From: JANPPS01 sp965246925
Lineage (GTDB): Bacteria; Pseudomonadota; Alphaproteobacteria; Acetobacterales; Acetobacteraceae
Length of the DNA stretch: 64,000 bases
Direction: 5' to 3'
Assembly (NCBI GenBank): GCA_965246925.1
Contig: OZ251994.1
Coordinates: forward strand, 744,001-808,000
Positions 1 to 8,627 of the stretch are shown one piece after another (position 1 is the stretch's first letter; each line of letters opens with the position of its first letter). The notes below the pieces were generated by a model. That model did not search any database and was not told where the DNA came from. It saw only the letters and a list, made by a program, of their open reading frames with translations. The translations under genes were made by a program, and so were the position numbers.

Positions 1-832
1 CCGGCCGTTGCAGGCGGCGAAGCCGCAGCGCACCCTCGCCCGCGGCCACGAGCAAGGCCGCATCCAGCACCGTGCCGGGCGGGCCATCGCCGGGCTCGGG
101 CGTCGCGGCCAGCACCTTCACGGCCTCGCTCCCCCAAGCGAACCAGGCCCCGGGCCAGGGAAACAGGCCCCGCACCTGCCGGTCCAGCGCGGCGGCCGGA
201 CGGGCCCAGTCCAACCGCCCGTCTTCCCGCGTAAGCTTCCGGGCATACGTCGCTCCCTCCGGCTGCGGAACCGCTGGCCGCGCGCCGCGCAGCACCTCCA
301 GCATCAGCCGCGCGCCGACCTCCGCCAGCACCGGAAGCAGCCCTCCGGCCGTCGTGTCCGGGCCGATTGCCACAGCTTCCCGCGCCAGCATGGGCCCGGT
401 ATCGAGCCCCGCCGCCATCTGCATGATGGTCACGCCCGTCTCTGCGTCACCGGCCAGTATCGCGGCCTGCACCGGCGCCGCACCGCGCCAGCGCGGGAGG
501 AGGCTCGCGTGGATATTGAGACACCCCCGCCGCGGCGCATCCAGCATGACCTGCGGCAGGATTTGCCCGTAGGCGGCCACCACCGCCGCATCCAGGTCCA
601 GCGCCGCAAAAGCCGCATGCTCCGCCTGATCGGAGCGCAGCCGCTCGGGCGTCCGCACCGGCAAACCAAGCGCCAGCGCCGCCCGATGCACCGGGCATGG
701 CGTAACCGCCTGGCCGCGATGAGCCGGGCGGGGCGGCTGCGCATACACCGCCGCGATCTCGTGCCCGGCCGCATGCAGGGCATGCAGCGCCGGCACAGCG
801 AAATCCGGGCTGCCCATGAAAGCGAGGCGCAC
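1..832 (-). CDS. fmt: Methionyl-tRNA formyltransferase (3' end cut by window edge)
   Basis: Transfers a formyl group from 10-formyl-THF to Met-tRNAfMet in the cytoplasm. The frame starts with a GTG at 832 and reads MRLAFMGSPDFAVPAL, the usual Fmt N-terminus. It continues through NIHASLLPRWRGAAP, the conserved formyl-transferase core, and then DTGPML. About 277 codons are present against a usual length near 300-310, so only the last few tens of residues lie outside. The GTG start is supported by a purine-rich stretch (GGGGGAGG) about 7 bases upstream, which itself falls in a dispersed repeat. It lies directly downstream of def, the usual def-fmt pairing. Confidence 0.93.
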   Translation of the reverse strand, partial: MRLAFMGSPDFAVPALHALHAAGHEIAAVYAQPPRPAHRGQAVTPCPVHRAALALGLPVRTPERLRSDQAEHAAFAALDLDAAVVAAYGQILPQVMLDAPRRGCLNIHASLLPRWRGAAPVQAAILAGDAETGVTIMQMAAGLDTGPMLAREAVAIGPDTTAGGLLPVLAEVGARLMLEVLRGARPAVPQPEGATYARKLTREDGRLDWARPAAALDRQVRGLFPWPGAWFAWGSEAVKVLAATPEPGDGPPGTVLDAALLVAAGEGALRLRRLQRP

Positions 833-843
833 TATGTCGGCCT

Positions 844-877
844 CCCCCTCTCCCGCCGGGCCGGGGTGAGGGTGGAG
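844..877. repeat. Dispersed repeat family 1, degenerate copy
   Basis: This stretch has the layout C-rich CTCTCCC, then CCGGG, then GGGGTGAGGG, as in the clearer copies near 35.84, 52.34 and 53.80 kb. It occupies the def-fmt gap. Read on the minus strand, it supplies the purine-rich sequence just before the fmt start codon. Confidence 0.5.
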
Positions 878-901
878 CATGCGGAGCAAGCCTCGGAGAT
901 A

Positions 902-1414
902 TTATCCAACCCGCTGCAGCTTTTGTTCCTTGGCAAGCTTGCGCAGGATGATGTTGCGTTTCAGCGGACTGATATGGTCCACGAACAGCACGCCATCGAG
1001 GTGATCAATCTCATGCTGCAGGCAGGCGGACAGCAAGCCCTCCGCCTCGATCTCCTGACCGGCCCCCTCCGCGTCCGTAAAACGCACCCGCACCTGCGCC
1101 GGGCGGCTCACATCGGCGTAGTGACCCGGCAGCGACAGGCACCCCTCCTCCCGTAGCGCCCATTCATCCGAAACGCCGACGATCTCGGGGTTGATCAGCA
1201 CGATCGGCGACGGCTTGTCCTCTTTCTGCAGGTCAACCACCGCCACCCGAAGCGCCACTCCGACCTGCGGAGCGGCAAGCCCAATGCCGGGTGCGGCATA
1301 CATCGTCTCGAACATCCGGGGCAGCAACGCACGCACCTCCTCCATATGCTCGGGCCCGATACGCCGAGTCTTCATACGAAGCGAGGGGTGCGGTGGTTTG
1401 AGAATGGCAAGCAT
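902..1414 (-). CDS. def: Peptide deformylase
   Basis: Removes the N-formyl group from nascent proteins, using a metal-dependent active site. The 170-residue protein carries the three diagnostic motifs: GIGLAAPQVG near residue 44, EEGCLSLP near residue 88 (Cys metal ligand) and HEIDHLDG near residue 134 (two His ligands and catalytic Glu). The length is normal. It lies upstream of fmt on the same strand with a 69-bp gap, so the two are probably co-transcribed. No strong ribosome binding site is visible before the ATG. Confidence 0.97.
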   Translation of the reverse strand: MLAILKPPHPSLRMKTRRIGPEHMEEVRALLPRMFETMYAAPGIGLAAPQVGVALRVAVVDLQKEDKPSPIVLINPEIVGVSDEWALREEGCLSLPGHYADVSRPAQVRVRFTDAEGAGQEIEAEGLLSACLQHEIDHLDGVLFVDHISPLKRNIILRKLAKEQKLQRVG

Positions 1415-1454
1415 CCGCAGGATGTAACAAGCGGGGACGGACCATTCAATCCGA

Positions 1455-1486
1455 CTTGAACCAGCCTTGAGCTTGCCAACATAAGC
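1455..1486 (+). promoter_or_regulatory. Possible heat-shock (sigma-32-like) promoter of hsp20
   Basis: CTTGAA at 1455-1460 is followed about 17 bases later by AACATAAG. This resembles an alphaproteobacterial RpoH promoter (CTTG box plus a C/T-rich TAT box) and sits about 60 bases before the small heat-shock gene. The match is partial and not tested. Confidence 0.3.
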
Positions 1487-1543
1487 CTACGAAGGCGTGC
1501 CAACCCGGGCGCCGTCACCGCTTCGCTCTAAGGAGGAGGCCCG

Positions 1544-1987
1544 ATGTCCAACACGCGCATGTTCACGTCACCCATGTTCCTCGGCTTCGACCACCTGGAG
1601 CAAATGCTCGAGCGTGCGTCCAAGACCACGGCCGACGGCTACCCGCCCTATAATATCGAGCAGACCGGCCCCTCCGGCCTCCGCATCACCTTAGCAGTGG
1701 CCGGTTTCACGATGGACGACCTGCAAATCACCCAGGAAGACAATCAGCTCGTCATCCGGGGCCGCCAGAACGATGCGGATTCCGATAAGGTCTATCTGCA
1801 CCGTGGCATCGCAGCCCGGCAATTCCAGCGCGCCTTCGTGCTCGCCGAAAGCATCGAGGTCAAGGGTGCCTGGCTGGATAATGGCCTCCTGCATATCGAC
1901 CTCGCCCGGCCGCAACCGGAGGTCCGGGTCAAGACCATCAACATCTCCAAGCGTGGCGGCACCGTGATGGACGGGAGTGCAGAATAG
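1544..1987 (+). CDS. Small heat-shock protein, Hsp20/alpha-crystallin family
   Basis: ATP-independent holdase chaperone that binds unfolding proteins. The 147-residue protein has the alpha-crystallin domain at about residues 35-130, with strands LRITLAVAGFTMDDL and NQLVIRGR and the GxLxIxL-type motif GLLHIDL before the tail. A strong ribosome binding site (AAGGAGGAGG) precedes the ATG. The next gene is DUF1150, the usual partner of Hsp20 in alphaproteobacteria. It is IbpA/HspD-like, but the paralog cannot be assigned from sequence. Confidence 0.92.
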   Translation: MSNTRMFTSPMFLGFDHLEQMLERASKTTADGYPPYNIEQTGPSGLRITLAVAGFTMDDLQITQEDNQLVIRGRQNDADSDKVYLHRGIAARQFQRAFVLAESIEVKGAWLDNGLLHIDLARPQPEVRVKTINISKRGGTVMDGSAE

Positions 1988-2049
1988 CCAGAACTAAACC
2001 CGCGTCGCGCCGTTCGAATAGGCGAGAAGCTTCTCAAAGGTCACGGACC

Positions 2050-2331
2050 ATGAACACGTATGACGCCCTACGCACGCTCGATCTCGCCGAAGCCGATATC
2101 TCCAGCGCCGCCGGAGCCGAGGAAATCAGCGACATCCGCAACGTGACGCAGGCGCAGCTGATGGCCCTCGGCATGGCCCAGCTCGCCTACGTCAAGCCGG
2201 TGTGGATGGACGGCACGACCGCGTTCGCCATCTTTGCCGCCGACGGCTCCCCCATGGCCGTCGCCGCCGACTGCGACCTCGCGGTCCAGGCCATCGTGCA
2301 GCACGAGATGGTGCCCGCCCTGGTACACTGA
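2050..2331 (+). CDS. DUF1150 family protein
   Basis: A 93-residue acidic protein of unknown function. The recognisable core is ALGMAQLAYVKPV, then AIFAADGSPMAVA near residues 58-75. These short proteins typically lie directly downstream of Hsp20 genes in alphaproteobacteria, as here (62-bp gap). An AAAGG site precedes the ATG. It ends one base before the convergent hpf stop codon. A role in stress or proteostasis is inferred only from the neighbour. Confidence 0.85.
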   Translation: MNTYDALRTLDLAEADISSAAGAEEISDIRNVTQAQLMALGMAQLAYVKPVWMDGTTAFAIFAADGSPMAVAADCDLAVQAIVQHEMVPALVH

Positions 2332-2332
2332 C

Positions 2333-2932
2333 TCACGTGGACCGGGCGTTGTTCTCGGCCCCCCCGGCATCGATCCAGCCAATATGGCCGTCCGTCCGGC
2401 GGTAAACGACGTTCAGCTCCCGCGTCGCGCTGTTACGGAACATGAGGATCTGTTGGTCGGCCAAGTCCATCCGCATGACCGCGTCACCAACCGATAGCAC
2501 GTTGATCTCAGCCGACGTTTCCGCGATGACGGTCGCAAACGCCGGCGATTGATCGGGCGGTGCCGCACTCTGCTCGTCTTCCTGGCGAAGGATATACTGC
2601 CGCCCGGCCTCCGGGCGCGCCCGCTGCGCCACGTCCCGCGAATGATCGTTCACCCGGCGGCGGTAGCGGCGCAAGCGCTTGGCGATGTGCTCCGCCGCGT
2701 CGTCGAAGGCGCCGTGCGCATCCGCGGCCTCCCCCTCGCCACGCAACGTGAGGCCACGCCCGGCATGCACGTTGATGTCGCATGTGAAGAAGCTTCGCGC
2801 CCGGCTGAACGTGACGCTCGCCTCCAGCGCGTGGTCGAAGTATTTTCCGGCAATCACGTCGAGATGCTGGGCCACGCGTTCCCGCAAAGCGTCGGAAAGA
2901 TCGACCTGCTTGCCCGAGACAGTGAGTTGCAT
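2333..2932 (-). CDS. hpf: Ribosome hibernation promoting factor, long form
   Basis: Binds and inactivates 70S ribosomes, promoting 100S dimers in starvation. The 199-residue protein has an N-terminal S30AE domain (about residues 1-105, starting MQLTVSGKQVDLSDAL) and a C-terminal dimerisation domain (about 145-195, with FRNSATRELNVVYRR and DGHIGWI), so it is the long form. An in-frame extension upstream to 3115 is open but overlaps rpoN. The ATG at 2932 has a GGGAG site and matches the family start. It follows rpoN by 22 bp, the usual rpoN-hpf order. Confidence 0.95.
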   Translation of the reverse strand: MQLTVSGKQVDLSDALRERVAQHLDVIAGKYFDHALEASVTFSRARSFFTCDINVHAGRGLTLRGEGEAADAHGAFDDAAEHIAKRLRRYRRRVNDHSRDVAQRARPEAGRQYILRQEDEQSAAPPDQSPAFATVIAETSAEINVLSVGDAVMRMDLADQQILMFRNSATRELNVVYRRTDGHIGWIDAGGAENNARST

Positions 2933-2954
2933 GAACGCGCTCCCTGATGGGGGA

Positions 2955-4448
2955 TCAGGCCATCGCCGCCTTCTCCCGTTTGCGCTGCACCGAGGATGGG
3001 ATGCGCAGCGCGTCCCGGTATTTGGCCACCGTTCGGCGGGCAATGTCCACGCCTTCCCGACGCAAAGCTGCAACAATCGCATCGTCCGAGAGTACATCTG
3101 CGTGACCCTCGGCACTCACCAGCGCGCGGATGCGGTGCCGGACGGCCTCAGCGCTATGGCTTTCACCGCCCGCCACCGCGTTGATCGACGCAGTGAAGAA
3201 ATATTTCAGTTCGAAGACGCCTCGCGGGGTCGCGATATACTTGTTCGCCGTCACCCGGCTCACGGTGCTCTCATGCATCTCCACCGCCTCCGCCACGTCG
3301 CGTAGGATGAGCGGGCGCAAATAGCCGACGCCACCGCGGAAGAACCCGTCCTGCTGCCGCACCACCTCGGCCGCCACCTTCAGGATCGTGTTGGCCCGCT
3401 GCTGCAGAGACTTCACCAGCCAGTTGGCGCTGGACAGGTTCTCCCCCAAGAACGTCCGGCTCTCCTTGTCTGCCCGCGCCGACACCCGGGCGTGATACGC
3501 ATCGTTCACCAGCACCCGCGGCATCGTGTCGGGGTTCAGCTCCAGCAGCCAGCTGCCGTCCGGGGCGGCGCGCATCAGCACGTCGGGGATCACCTGCTGC
3601 GCCGGCCCCAAATCGAACCCGGCGCCCGGCTTCGGGTTCAAGGCGCGGATCTCCCCGATCATCTCGGCCAAATCCTCGCTATCCACGCCGCAGACCTGGA
3701 TCAGCCCCCGCAAATCCCGCCGCGCCAGCATCTCCAGATTATCCAGCAGCGCCTCCATCGCCGGGTCGAGCCGGTTCACGTCCCGAAGCTGCGCCGCCAG
3801 GCACTCCCGCAGATCGCGCGCAAACAGGCCCGGCGGATCGAAATGCTGCATGGCCCGCCGCACCCGCGCGACCCGCGCCTCCTCGACCGACAGCGCCGCC
3901 GCCAATTCCGCATCACCCACCGCCACCCGCCCCGCGCCGTCCATCAGCGCCATGAACTGGCCGGCGATCATCCGGTCCCCGGCATCCGCGAAGCCCAGCC
4001 GGATCTGCTCGCTCAAATGCTGGCGCAGCGACCGTGGCGCCGCGGCCAGGTCATCGATGCCGCGCTCATCCCCCTCATCCCGGGCACCGCCGCGGGACGC
4101 CTGGGCGTAGCCATCCGCGCTGCCACCGGCGTCGAAGCTGTTGCCCTCATGCGCGCTGCCGGCATCCGCGGCCTCCGGCAGCTTCTCACCTTGCATCAGC
4201 GCCGCGGTGTCCAACCCCTCCAGCCGCTCCGTCCGCTGGTCCGGTGCCGGCACCTCCGGACTGACATCCGCACGCTCGTCCCGCTCCAGCAGCGGATTGC
4301 GCTCGAGTTCCTCTTCCACGAAGGCGGCCGCCTCCACGTTGGTGAACTGCAGCAGCTTGATGGCCTGACGCAGCTGCGGCGTCATCACCAGTGACTGCGT
4401 CTGCCTGAACTCGAGCCGTGGTCCCATCGCCATGCGGCCAGGATACAT
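2955..4448 (-). CDS. rpoN: RNA polymerase sigma-54 factor
   Basis: Alternative sigma factor that needs AAA+ activators and directs transcription from -24/-12 promoters. The 497-residue protein shows the glutamine-rich region I (RQTQSLVMTPQLRQAIKLLQ), an acidic region II, the core-binding and helix-turn-helix region (HESTVSRVTANKY) and a C-terminal RpoN box, ARRTVAKYRDAL at about 470-481. An internal ATG at 4433 is an equally possible start. It lies 8 bp after lptB and 22 bp before hpf, the conserved alphaproteobacterial arrangement. No sigma-54 activator gene is in this window. Confidence 0.97.
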   Translation of the reverse strand: MYPGRMAMGPRLEFRQTQSLVMTPQLRQAIKLLQFTNVEAAAFVEEELERNPLLERDERADVSPEVPAPDQRTERLEGLDTAALMQGEKLPEAADAGSAHEGNSFDAGGSADGYAQASRGGARDEGDERGIDDLAAAPRSLRQHLSEQIRLGFADAGDRMIAGQFMALMDGAGRVAVGDAELAAALSVEEARVARVRRAMQHFDPPGLFARDLRECLAAQLRDVNRLDPAMEALLDNLEMLARRDLRGLIQVCGVDSEDLAEMIGEIRALNPKPGAGFDLGPAQQVIPDVLMRAAPDGSWLLELNPDTMPRVLVNDAYHARVSARADKESRTFLGENLSSANWLVKSLQQRANTILKVAAEVVRQQDGFFRGGVGYLRPLILRDVAEAVEMHESTVSRVTANKYIATPRGVFELKYFFTASINAVAGGESHSAEAVRHRIRALVSAEGHADVLSDDAIVAALRREGVDIARRTVAKYRDALRIPSSVQRKREKAAMA

Positions 4449-4456
4449 CGAAAAGG

Positions 4457-5209
4457 TTAAAGGCTGAACCTCTCTCCGAGATAAACCCGGCGCACATCCT
4501 CATGCGCCACGACCTCCTCCGGCACGCCCTCCATCAGCACCTGTCCGTCATGCATGATGTAGGCGCGGTCGATGATCTCTAGCGTTTCGCGAACGTTATG
4601 ATCGGTGATCAGCACGCCGATGCCGCGGTCCTTCAAATGCCCCACCAGGTCGCGGATCTCCCCCACCGCGATCGGGTCGATACCGGCCAGCGGCTCGTCC
4701 AGCAGGATGTAGTTCGGCTGCGACGCCAGCGCCCGCGCGATCTCCACCCGCCGCCGCTCCCCGCCCGACAGCGCGAGCGACGGCGTGCGCCGCAGATGGC
4801 CGATGCCGAACTCCGTCAGCAACTCATCCAGCATCAACTCCCGCCGGCCCTGGTCGGGCTCGATCACCTCGAGCGCGGCCATGATGTTCCGCTCGACGTT
4901 CAGGCCGCGGAACACGCTGGCCTCCTGCGGCAGATACCCGATCCCTAGCCGCGCCCGGCGATACATCGGCAGCCCGGTGATGTCATGGCCGTCGAGGCTG
5001 ATGGCGCCGGTATCAGGCCGCACCAGGCCCACGATCATGTAGAACGTCGTGGTCTTCCCCGCGCCGTTCGGGCCAAGCAAGCCCACCGCCTCCCCACGCC
5101 GCACATTCACGGTCACGTTCTGGACCACGGGACGCTTCTTATACGTCTTGCCCACCGCCGTCGCGGTCAGCCCGGCGACGCCCTCGATCACCCGTAGTGG
5201 CTCCGTCAA
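4457..5209 (-). CDS. lptB: LPS export ABC transporter ATPase LptB
   Basis: Cytoplasmic ATPase that powers LPS extraction from the inner membrane with LptF/LptG/LptC. In its 250 residues are Walker A (GPNGAGKTT, about 46-54), Q-loop (YLPQEASVF), signature LSGGERRRVEIARAL, Walker B (YILLDEPLAGID) and the switch His in ITDHN. The start appears to be TTG, overlapping the lptA stop by four bases (TTGA), so translation is probably coupled. lptF and lptG are not in the window. Confidence 0.97.
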   Translation of the reverse strand: MTEPLRVIEGVAGLTATAVGKTYKKRPVVQNVTVNVRRGEAVGLLGPNGAGKTTTFYMIVGLVRPDTGAISLDGHDITGLPMYRRARLGIGYLPQEASVFRGLNVERNIMAALEVIEPDQGRRELMLDELLTEFGIGHLRRTPSLALSGGERRRVEIARALASQPNYILLDEPLAGIDPIAVGEIRDLVGHLKDRGIGVLITDHNVRETLEIIDRAYIMHDGQVLMEGVPEEVVAHEDVRRVYLGERFSL

Positions 5210-6234
5210 GGTTTCGCGGCTTTGGACTTCGGCCCGCCCGCCTTGGTGTCATTCGCCTTGTTAGCCGGGTCGTTCGGCACCACCAGCCCCTGAACCTGCC
5301 GCCCAGGCGTGTTCGCGACGGTGTAGATGCCGGTCTTCATGTTCACCAGCGCCTCATCCCCATGCAACTGGTTCAGCCCGCGGGTGATGTGCACGTGCCC
5401 GGCCAGCCGCGCGATCTGGCTATCGGCCACATACACCGCCCGGTCGCCCCGGAACGTCTCCGTAGCCGTCCTCACCTCCACATGGCCGAACGCCTCGACC
5501 CGCTGCAGCTTGCCCGACGATTGTAGCGGGTCCGCCCCCGGCTTGGTGGCCTTCACGGTCTGGACCTTCGGCGTGCCCGGCGCGTCGGGCGGCGTCGTGA
5601 AGCCCACCAGCGTATCCCCCGCGAGCCTGCGCCCGTCCGCCGTCGTCACCTGCGCCAGGCCGCGGCCCACAGCCATGTGCTTCTGCGAATAATACTCCAA
5701 GCTGTCCCGCGCGGTCATGACCTGCTGCGGCGTGGTGATCCTCATCGCGCGCCCGGTCATCAACAGCAGGGCCTGGTCGATGTCGTAGATGGCGCGGTCA
5801 CCCACCGCGAGGTCGGTCGCGGTATAGATATGTACATTGCCGACCGCCTCCAGCCGGTAGATCTCGTTGTTTCCGGTATCGGCCGCCGGCGTTGCACCGG
5901 GCTTGGCGGCCGGCACCGGGGCTTGCCCGCCCTTCCGCCGGTAATGCGCGATCAGCCGATCCGCCGTCACCGTCACGTCGCCCCGCACCGCGCGCGCGTC
6001 CCCGTTGGCGATCACCACCTGCTCGTTCTGCCGCCACTCCATCCCGTCCCGCGCCGTCACATCGACGGACCCGCCCTTGGACAGATCGATCGCCTGCGCC
6101 ATGGCCGTCAAGGGAACCAGCATAAAGGCGCACACTGCCAATGCGTAGCGCGGATAGGCCCTTGCGCCATCCGCCCAACCGCCGATCGCGGACTCCGCAC
6201 CCAAGGCGCTCTGCCTGCTCGACGAAACCTTCAT
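5206..6234 (-). CDS. lptA: LPS transport periplasmic protein LptA, extended
   Basis: Periplasmic bridge protein that carries LPS from LptC to LptD. A hydrophobic segment at about residues 28-46 ending in AMA-QA is a signal peptide. The rest is successive OstA/LptA beta-jellyroll repeats, for example ARAVRGDVTVTADRL, DLAVGDRAIYDID and FRGDRAVYVADSQIARL. At 342 residues it is much longer than enterobacterial LptA (about 185), consistent with an extra OstA unit. It overlaps lptC by 4 bp (ATGA) and lptB by 4 bp. The C-terminus is Lys/Ala-rich and probably disordered. Confidence 0.92.
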   Translation of the reverse strand: MKVSSSRQSALGAESAIGGWADGARAYPRYALAVCAFMLVPLTAMAQAIDLSKGGSVDVTARDGMEWRQNEQVVIANGDARAVRGDVTVTADRLIAHYRRKGGQAPVPAAKPGATPAADTGNNEIYRLEAVGNVHIYTATDLAVGDRAIYDIDQALLLMTGRAMRITTPQQVMTARDSLEYYSQKHMAVGRGLAQVTTADGRRLAGDTLVGFTTPPDAPGTPKVQTVKATKPGADPLQSSGKLQRVEAFGHVEVRTATETFRGDRAVYVADSQIARLAGHVHITRGLNQLHGDEALVNMKTGIYTVANTPGRQVQGLVVPNDPANKANDTKAGGPKSKAAKP

Positions 6235-6899
6235 CGCTGCTGGTTCACGACAAGATGCGCCGGCCCGTAGAACTGCACGACCGCACCCCGGTCCACCAGC
6301 GTGAACCCTTGCGCATCGAGCGTGCCGAACGGACCCTCGGCATGCGTGCGGTCCTCGGTCGCGGCGGCCACACCCTTGATATCGACCGCGGCCGTCTCCG
6401 TCCGCATCACCGTCCCATCGCTCCGGTACACCACCACGTCATGCGACAGATCGAGCTGCCCGGCGTGCTGGATGAACACGCCATCCTTGGCCTGCACCAT
6501 GACCCAGCCCTCGTTTTCCTGAACGATATCGCCCTTGGGCTGCGCCAGGTTGATGCGTTGCGGCCCGGCCTGCGTCGCCGAGTCCGCCGTGATCGTATAG
6601 GGCCGGCCCCGCTCGTCCACGCCACGGTAGCGCGCGTCGTGCATCGTGCCGCTATCGGCCTCGAAGCTCGCCACCCGGCGGAACGCGGCCCGCCCCTGGT
6701 CCCGCAACCGCGCCAGCTCCGGCCACAGTGCGATCGACGCCAGCAACAGCAGCGCCACCGCCGGCAGCGCCCATTTCGTGCCGTTCACCAGCAGGCTGCG
6801 CCGCGCCATCCCCTTGGACGTCGGCGGGCGCCGCACGCCACCGGCCGTAAGGTTCGTGCGCTCGCCCCGCTTGGGCCGGATCAGCGGCGCGATCGTCAT
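6231..6899 (-). CDS. lptC: LPS export protein LptC
   Basis: Inner-membrane bitopic protein that receives LPS from LptBFG and passes it to LptA. In 222 residues there is one N-terminal membrane helix at about 42-63 (KWALPAVALLLLASIALW), followed by a periplasmic beta-jellyroll with the pattern PYTITADSA near residue 100. The Arg/Lys-rich N-terminus fits the cytoplasmic side. It overlaps kdsD and lptA by 4 bp each. Sequence divergence is high in this family, so the assignment leans partly on the operon. Confidence 0.9.
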   Translation of the reverse strand: MTIAPLIRPKRGERTNLTAGGVRRPPTSKGMARRSLLVNGTKWALPAVALLLLASIALWPELARLRDQGRAAFRRVASFEADSGTMHDARYRGVDERGRPYTITADSATQAGPQRINLAQPKGDIVQENEGWVMVQAKDGVFIQHAGQLDLSHDVVVYRSDGTVMRTETAAVDIKGVAAATEDRTHAEGPFGTLDAQGFTLVDRGAVVQFYGPAHLVVNQQR

Positions 6900-7888
6900 A
6901 GCACCCCGGCCCGTAGCAGATCGTGCACATGCAGCAGCCCTACCGGACGGCCCGCATCGGTCACGAACAGGCTGGTAACCGGGCGTCCCGTGTTCATCGC
7001 GCGCAACGCGTCCGCCGCGAGCGCGTCCGGGCCGATCGTGCGGGGGGCCGGGTTCATCACATCCTGTATTTTACGCGTCAGCAGGTCTGGCCCCATGGCC
7101 CGGCGTAAATCGCCATCGGTCAATACCCCCGCAAGCCGCCCATCGCCATCCAGCGCCCCCACGCAGCCGAACCCCTTGCCGGTCATGATCAACAGCGCCT
7201 GGTCCATCGGCAGCGCCCGGGGAGCGAGCGGCACGGCGTCCCCCTGATGCATGAGGTCCCGCACCTGCCGCAGCTGCGCGCCCAACTTGCCGCCGGGGTG
7301 GTTCACCGAAAAATCCGTGGCGGTAAAGCCTCGCCGGGTCAGCAAGGCCACCGCCAGCGCGTCCCCCAGCGCCATCTGCATCGTGGTACTCGTCGTCGGC
7401 GCCGACGTGATCGTGCACGCTTCCGGCGCAGGCGGCAGCAACAGCACGATATCGGCCGCCCGCGCCAGCGCCGACCGCTCCCGCCCCGTCATGGCGATCA
7501 ACGGTAGCCCGAACCGCCGGGCATGGGCGACCAGATCCGCCAGCTCCGCCGTCTCACCGCTGTTGGACAGCGCCAGCACGGCATCCCCCGGCAGGACCAT
7601 GCCGAGATCGCCATGCGACGCCTCCGCCGGGTGCACGAAATGCGCTGGCGTCCCCATCGACGCGAACGTTGCGGCGATCTTGCGCCCGACATGGCCGGAT
7701 TTGCCCATCCCAGACACCACGACCCGCCCGGTGCACTCCATCAGCGCCTGCACCGCGTCCGAGAACGAACCGCCCAGCGTGGCACCCAGCGCGCGCAGTC
7801 CCGCAGCCTCGGCCGCAAGCACGGCCCGGCCCAACTCCGCATCGGACTGGACGTCAGGAACGGCGAAAGATGTCAGCGCTGCTACCAT
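6896..7888 (-). CDS. kdsD: Arabinose-5-phosphate isomerase (KdsD/KpsF)
   Basis: Converts ribulose-5-phosphate to arabinose-5-phosphate, the first step of Kdo synthesis for LPS. The 330-residue protein has an SIS domain (about 45-180) with GMGKSGHVGRKIAATFAS, HPAEASHGDLG and LSNSGETAEL, then two CBS domains (about 210-325). Length and domain order match the family. It starts the kdsD-lptC-lptA-lptB run, in which each gene overlaps the next by 4 bp, coupling Kdo supply with LPS transport. Confidence 0.96.
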   Translation of the reverse strand: MVAALTSFAVPDVQSDAELGRAVLAAEAAGLRALGATLGGSFSDAVQALMECTGRVVVSGMGKSGHVGRKIAATFASMGTPAHFVHPAEASHGDLGMVLPGDAVLALSNSGETAELADLVAHARRFGLPLIAMTGRERSALARAADIVLLLPPAPEACTITSAPTTSTTMQMALGDALAVALLTRRGFTATDFSVNHPGGKLGAQLRQVRDLMHQGDAVPLAPRALPMDQALLIMTGKGFGCVGALDGDGRLAGVLTDGDLRRAMGPDLLTRKIQDVMNPAPRTIGPDALAADALRAMNTGRPVTSLFVTDAGRPVGLLHVHDLLRAGVL

Positions 7889-7962
7889 GACACCCTTGTA
7901 TGGGCGGGCGGGTGGAGAGGGTCAACCGAGTCGAGGTGACCGAACGTAACACCGGAACAGCC

Positions 7963-8607
7963 TTAATGTGCAAAAATATCCGGAGTTTCATAACCAAGCA
8001 GGTCCAGCCGGCAGCGCGCGGGCAGGAAATCGAAGCAGGCCTGCGCCAGCTCCATCCGCTGCTCCCGGACCAGGATGGCCTCGAGCTTCGCCCAGAGCGC
8101 GTGCAAGTATAGCACGTCGGACGCGGCATACGCCAGCTGTTCTGGCGTAAGCTCGGCTGCACCCCAATCGCTGGTCTGCTGCTGCTTGTTGATCTCGACG
8201 CCGATCAGCTCCCGGCACAAATCCCGTAAACCATGCCTGTCGGTAAACGTCCGCACGAGCTTGGCAGCGATCTTCGTGCACTTCGTCGGCCCGACCGTCA
8301 CCCCCAGCGCCTGTTGCAGCACCGCGACGTCGAACCGGGCAAAATGCATCAGCTTGGTCACGCCAGGGTCCGCCATCATGCGCGCGAGATTGGGCGCGGG
8401 CAGCCCGCCAAACCGCGGCGGCACGATCTGCACCAAATGCGCGGCCCCGTCACCGCCCGACAGCTGCACCAGGCAGAGCCGGTCCCGATGCGGATTGAGC
8501 CCCATCGTCTCGGTGTCGACGGCCACGACCGGGCCGAGCGAAAGCCCCTCGGGCAAGTCATGCTGATACAAATGTATGGCGCCCGCCGGGCTGAACTGCG
8601 TGGTCAC
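7963..8607 (-). CDS. nrnC: NrnC-type 3'-5' exoribonuclease (RNase D family)
   Basis: DEDDy exonuclease. Alphaproteobacterial NrnC degrades dinucleotides and short oligoribonucleotides. The 214-residue protein has VDTETMGL (DxE), the His/Asp region FARFDVAVLQ, CTKIAAKLVRT, DRHGLRDLCRELIG and YAASDVLYLH. It lacks the HRDC domains of full RNase D, and its length and C-terminus (LDLLGYETPDIFAH) fit NrnC. The start is GTG at 8607, only 20 bases after the 3' CCA of a tRNA-Leu on the same strand, so the two are probably co-transcribed. Genome databases often label this gene rnd. Confidence 0.9.
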   Translation of the reverse strand: MTTQFSPAGAIHLYQHDLPEGLSLGPVVAVDTETMGLNPHRDRLCLVQLSGGDGAAHLVQIVPPRFGGLPAPNLARMMADPGVTKLMHFARFDVAVLQQALGVTVGPTKCTKIAAKLVRTFTDRHGLRDLCRELIGVEINKQQQTSDWGAAELTPEQLAYAASDVLYLHALWAKLEAILVREQRMELAQACFDFLPARCRLDLLGYETPDIFAH

Positions 8608-8627
8608 ATCGGCCTGCGGGAAAGAGG

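Noticed and set aside
8..1156. Plus-strand frame across fmt and def
   Set aside because: Arg/His/Pro-rich shadow of two well-supported minus-strand genes.
1500..1543. Possible ROSE-type RNA thermometer before hsp20
   Set aside because: A TTCGCT segment lies near the AGGAGG site, but the spacing is too short for a convincing thermometer hairpin and I could not fold it reliably.
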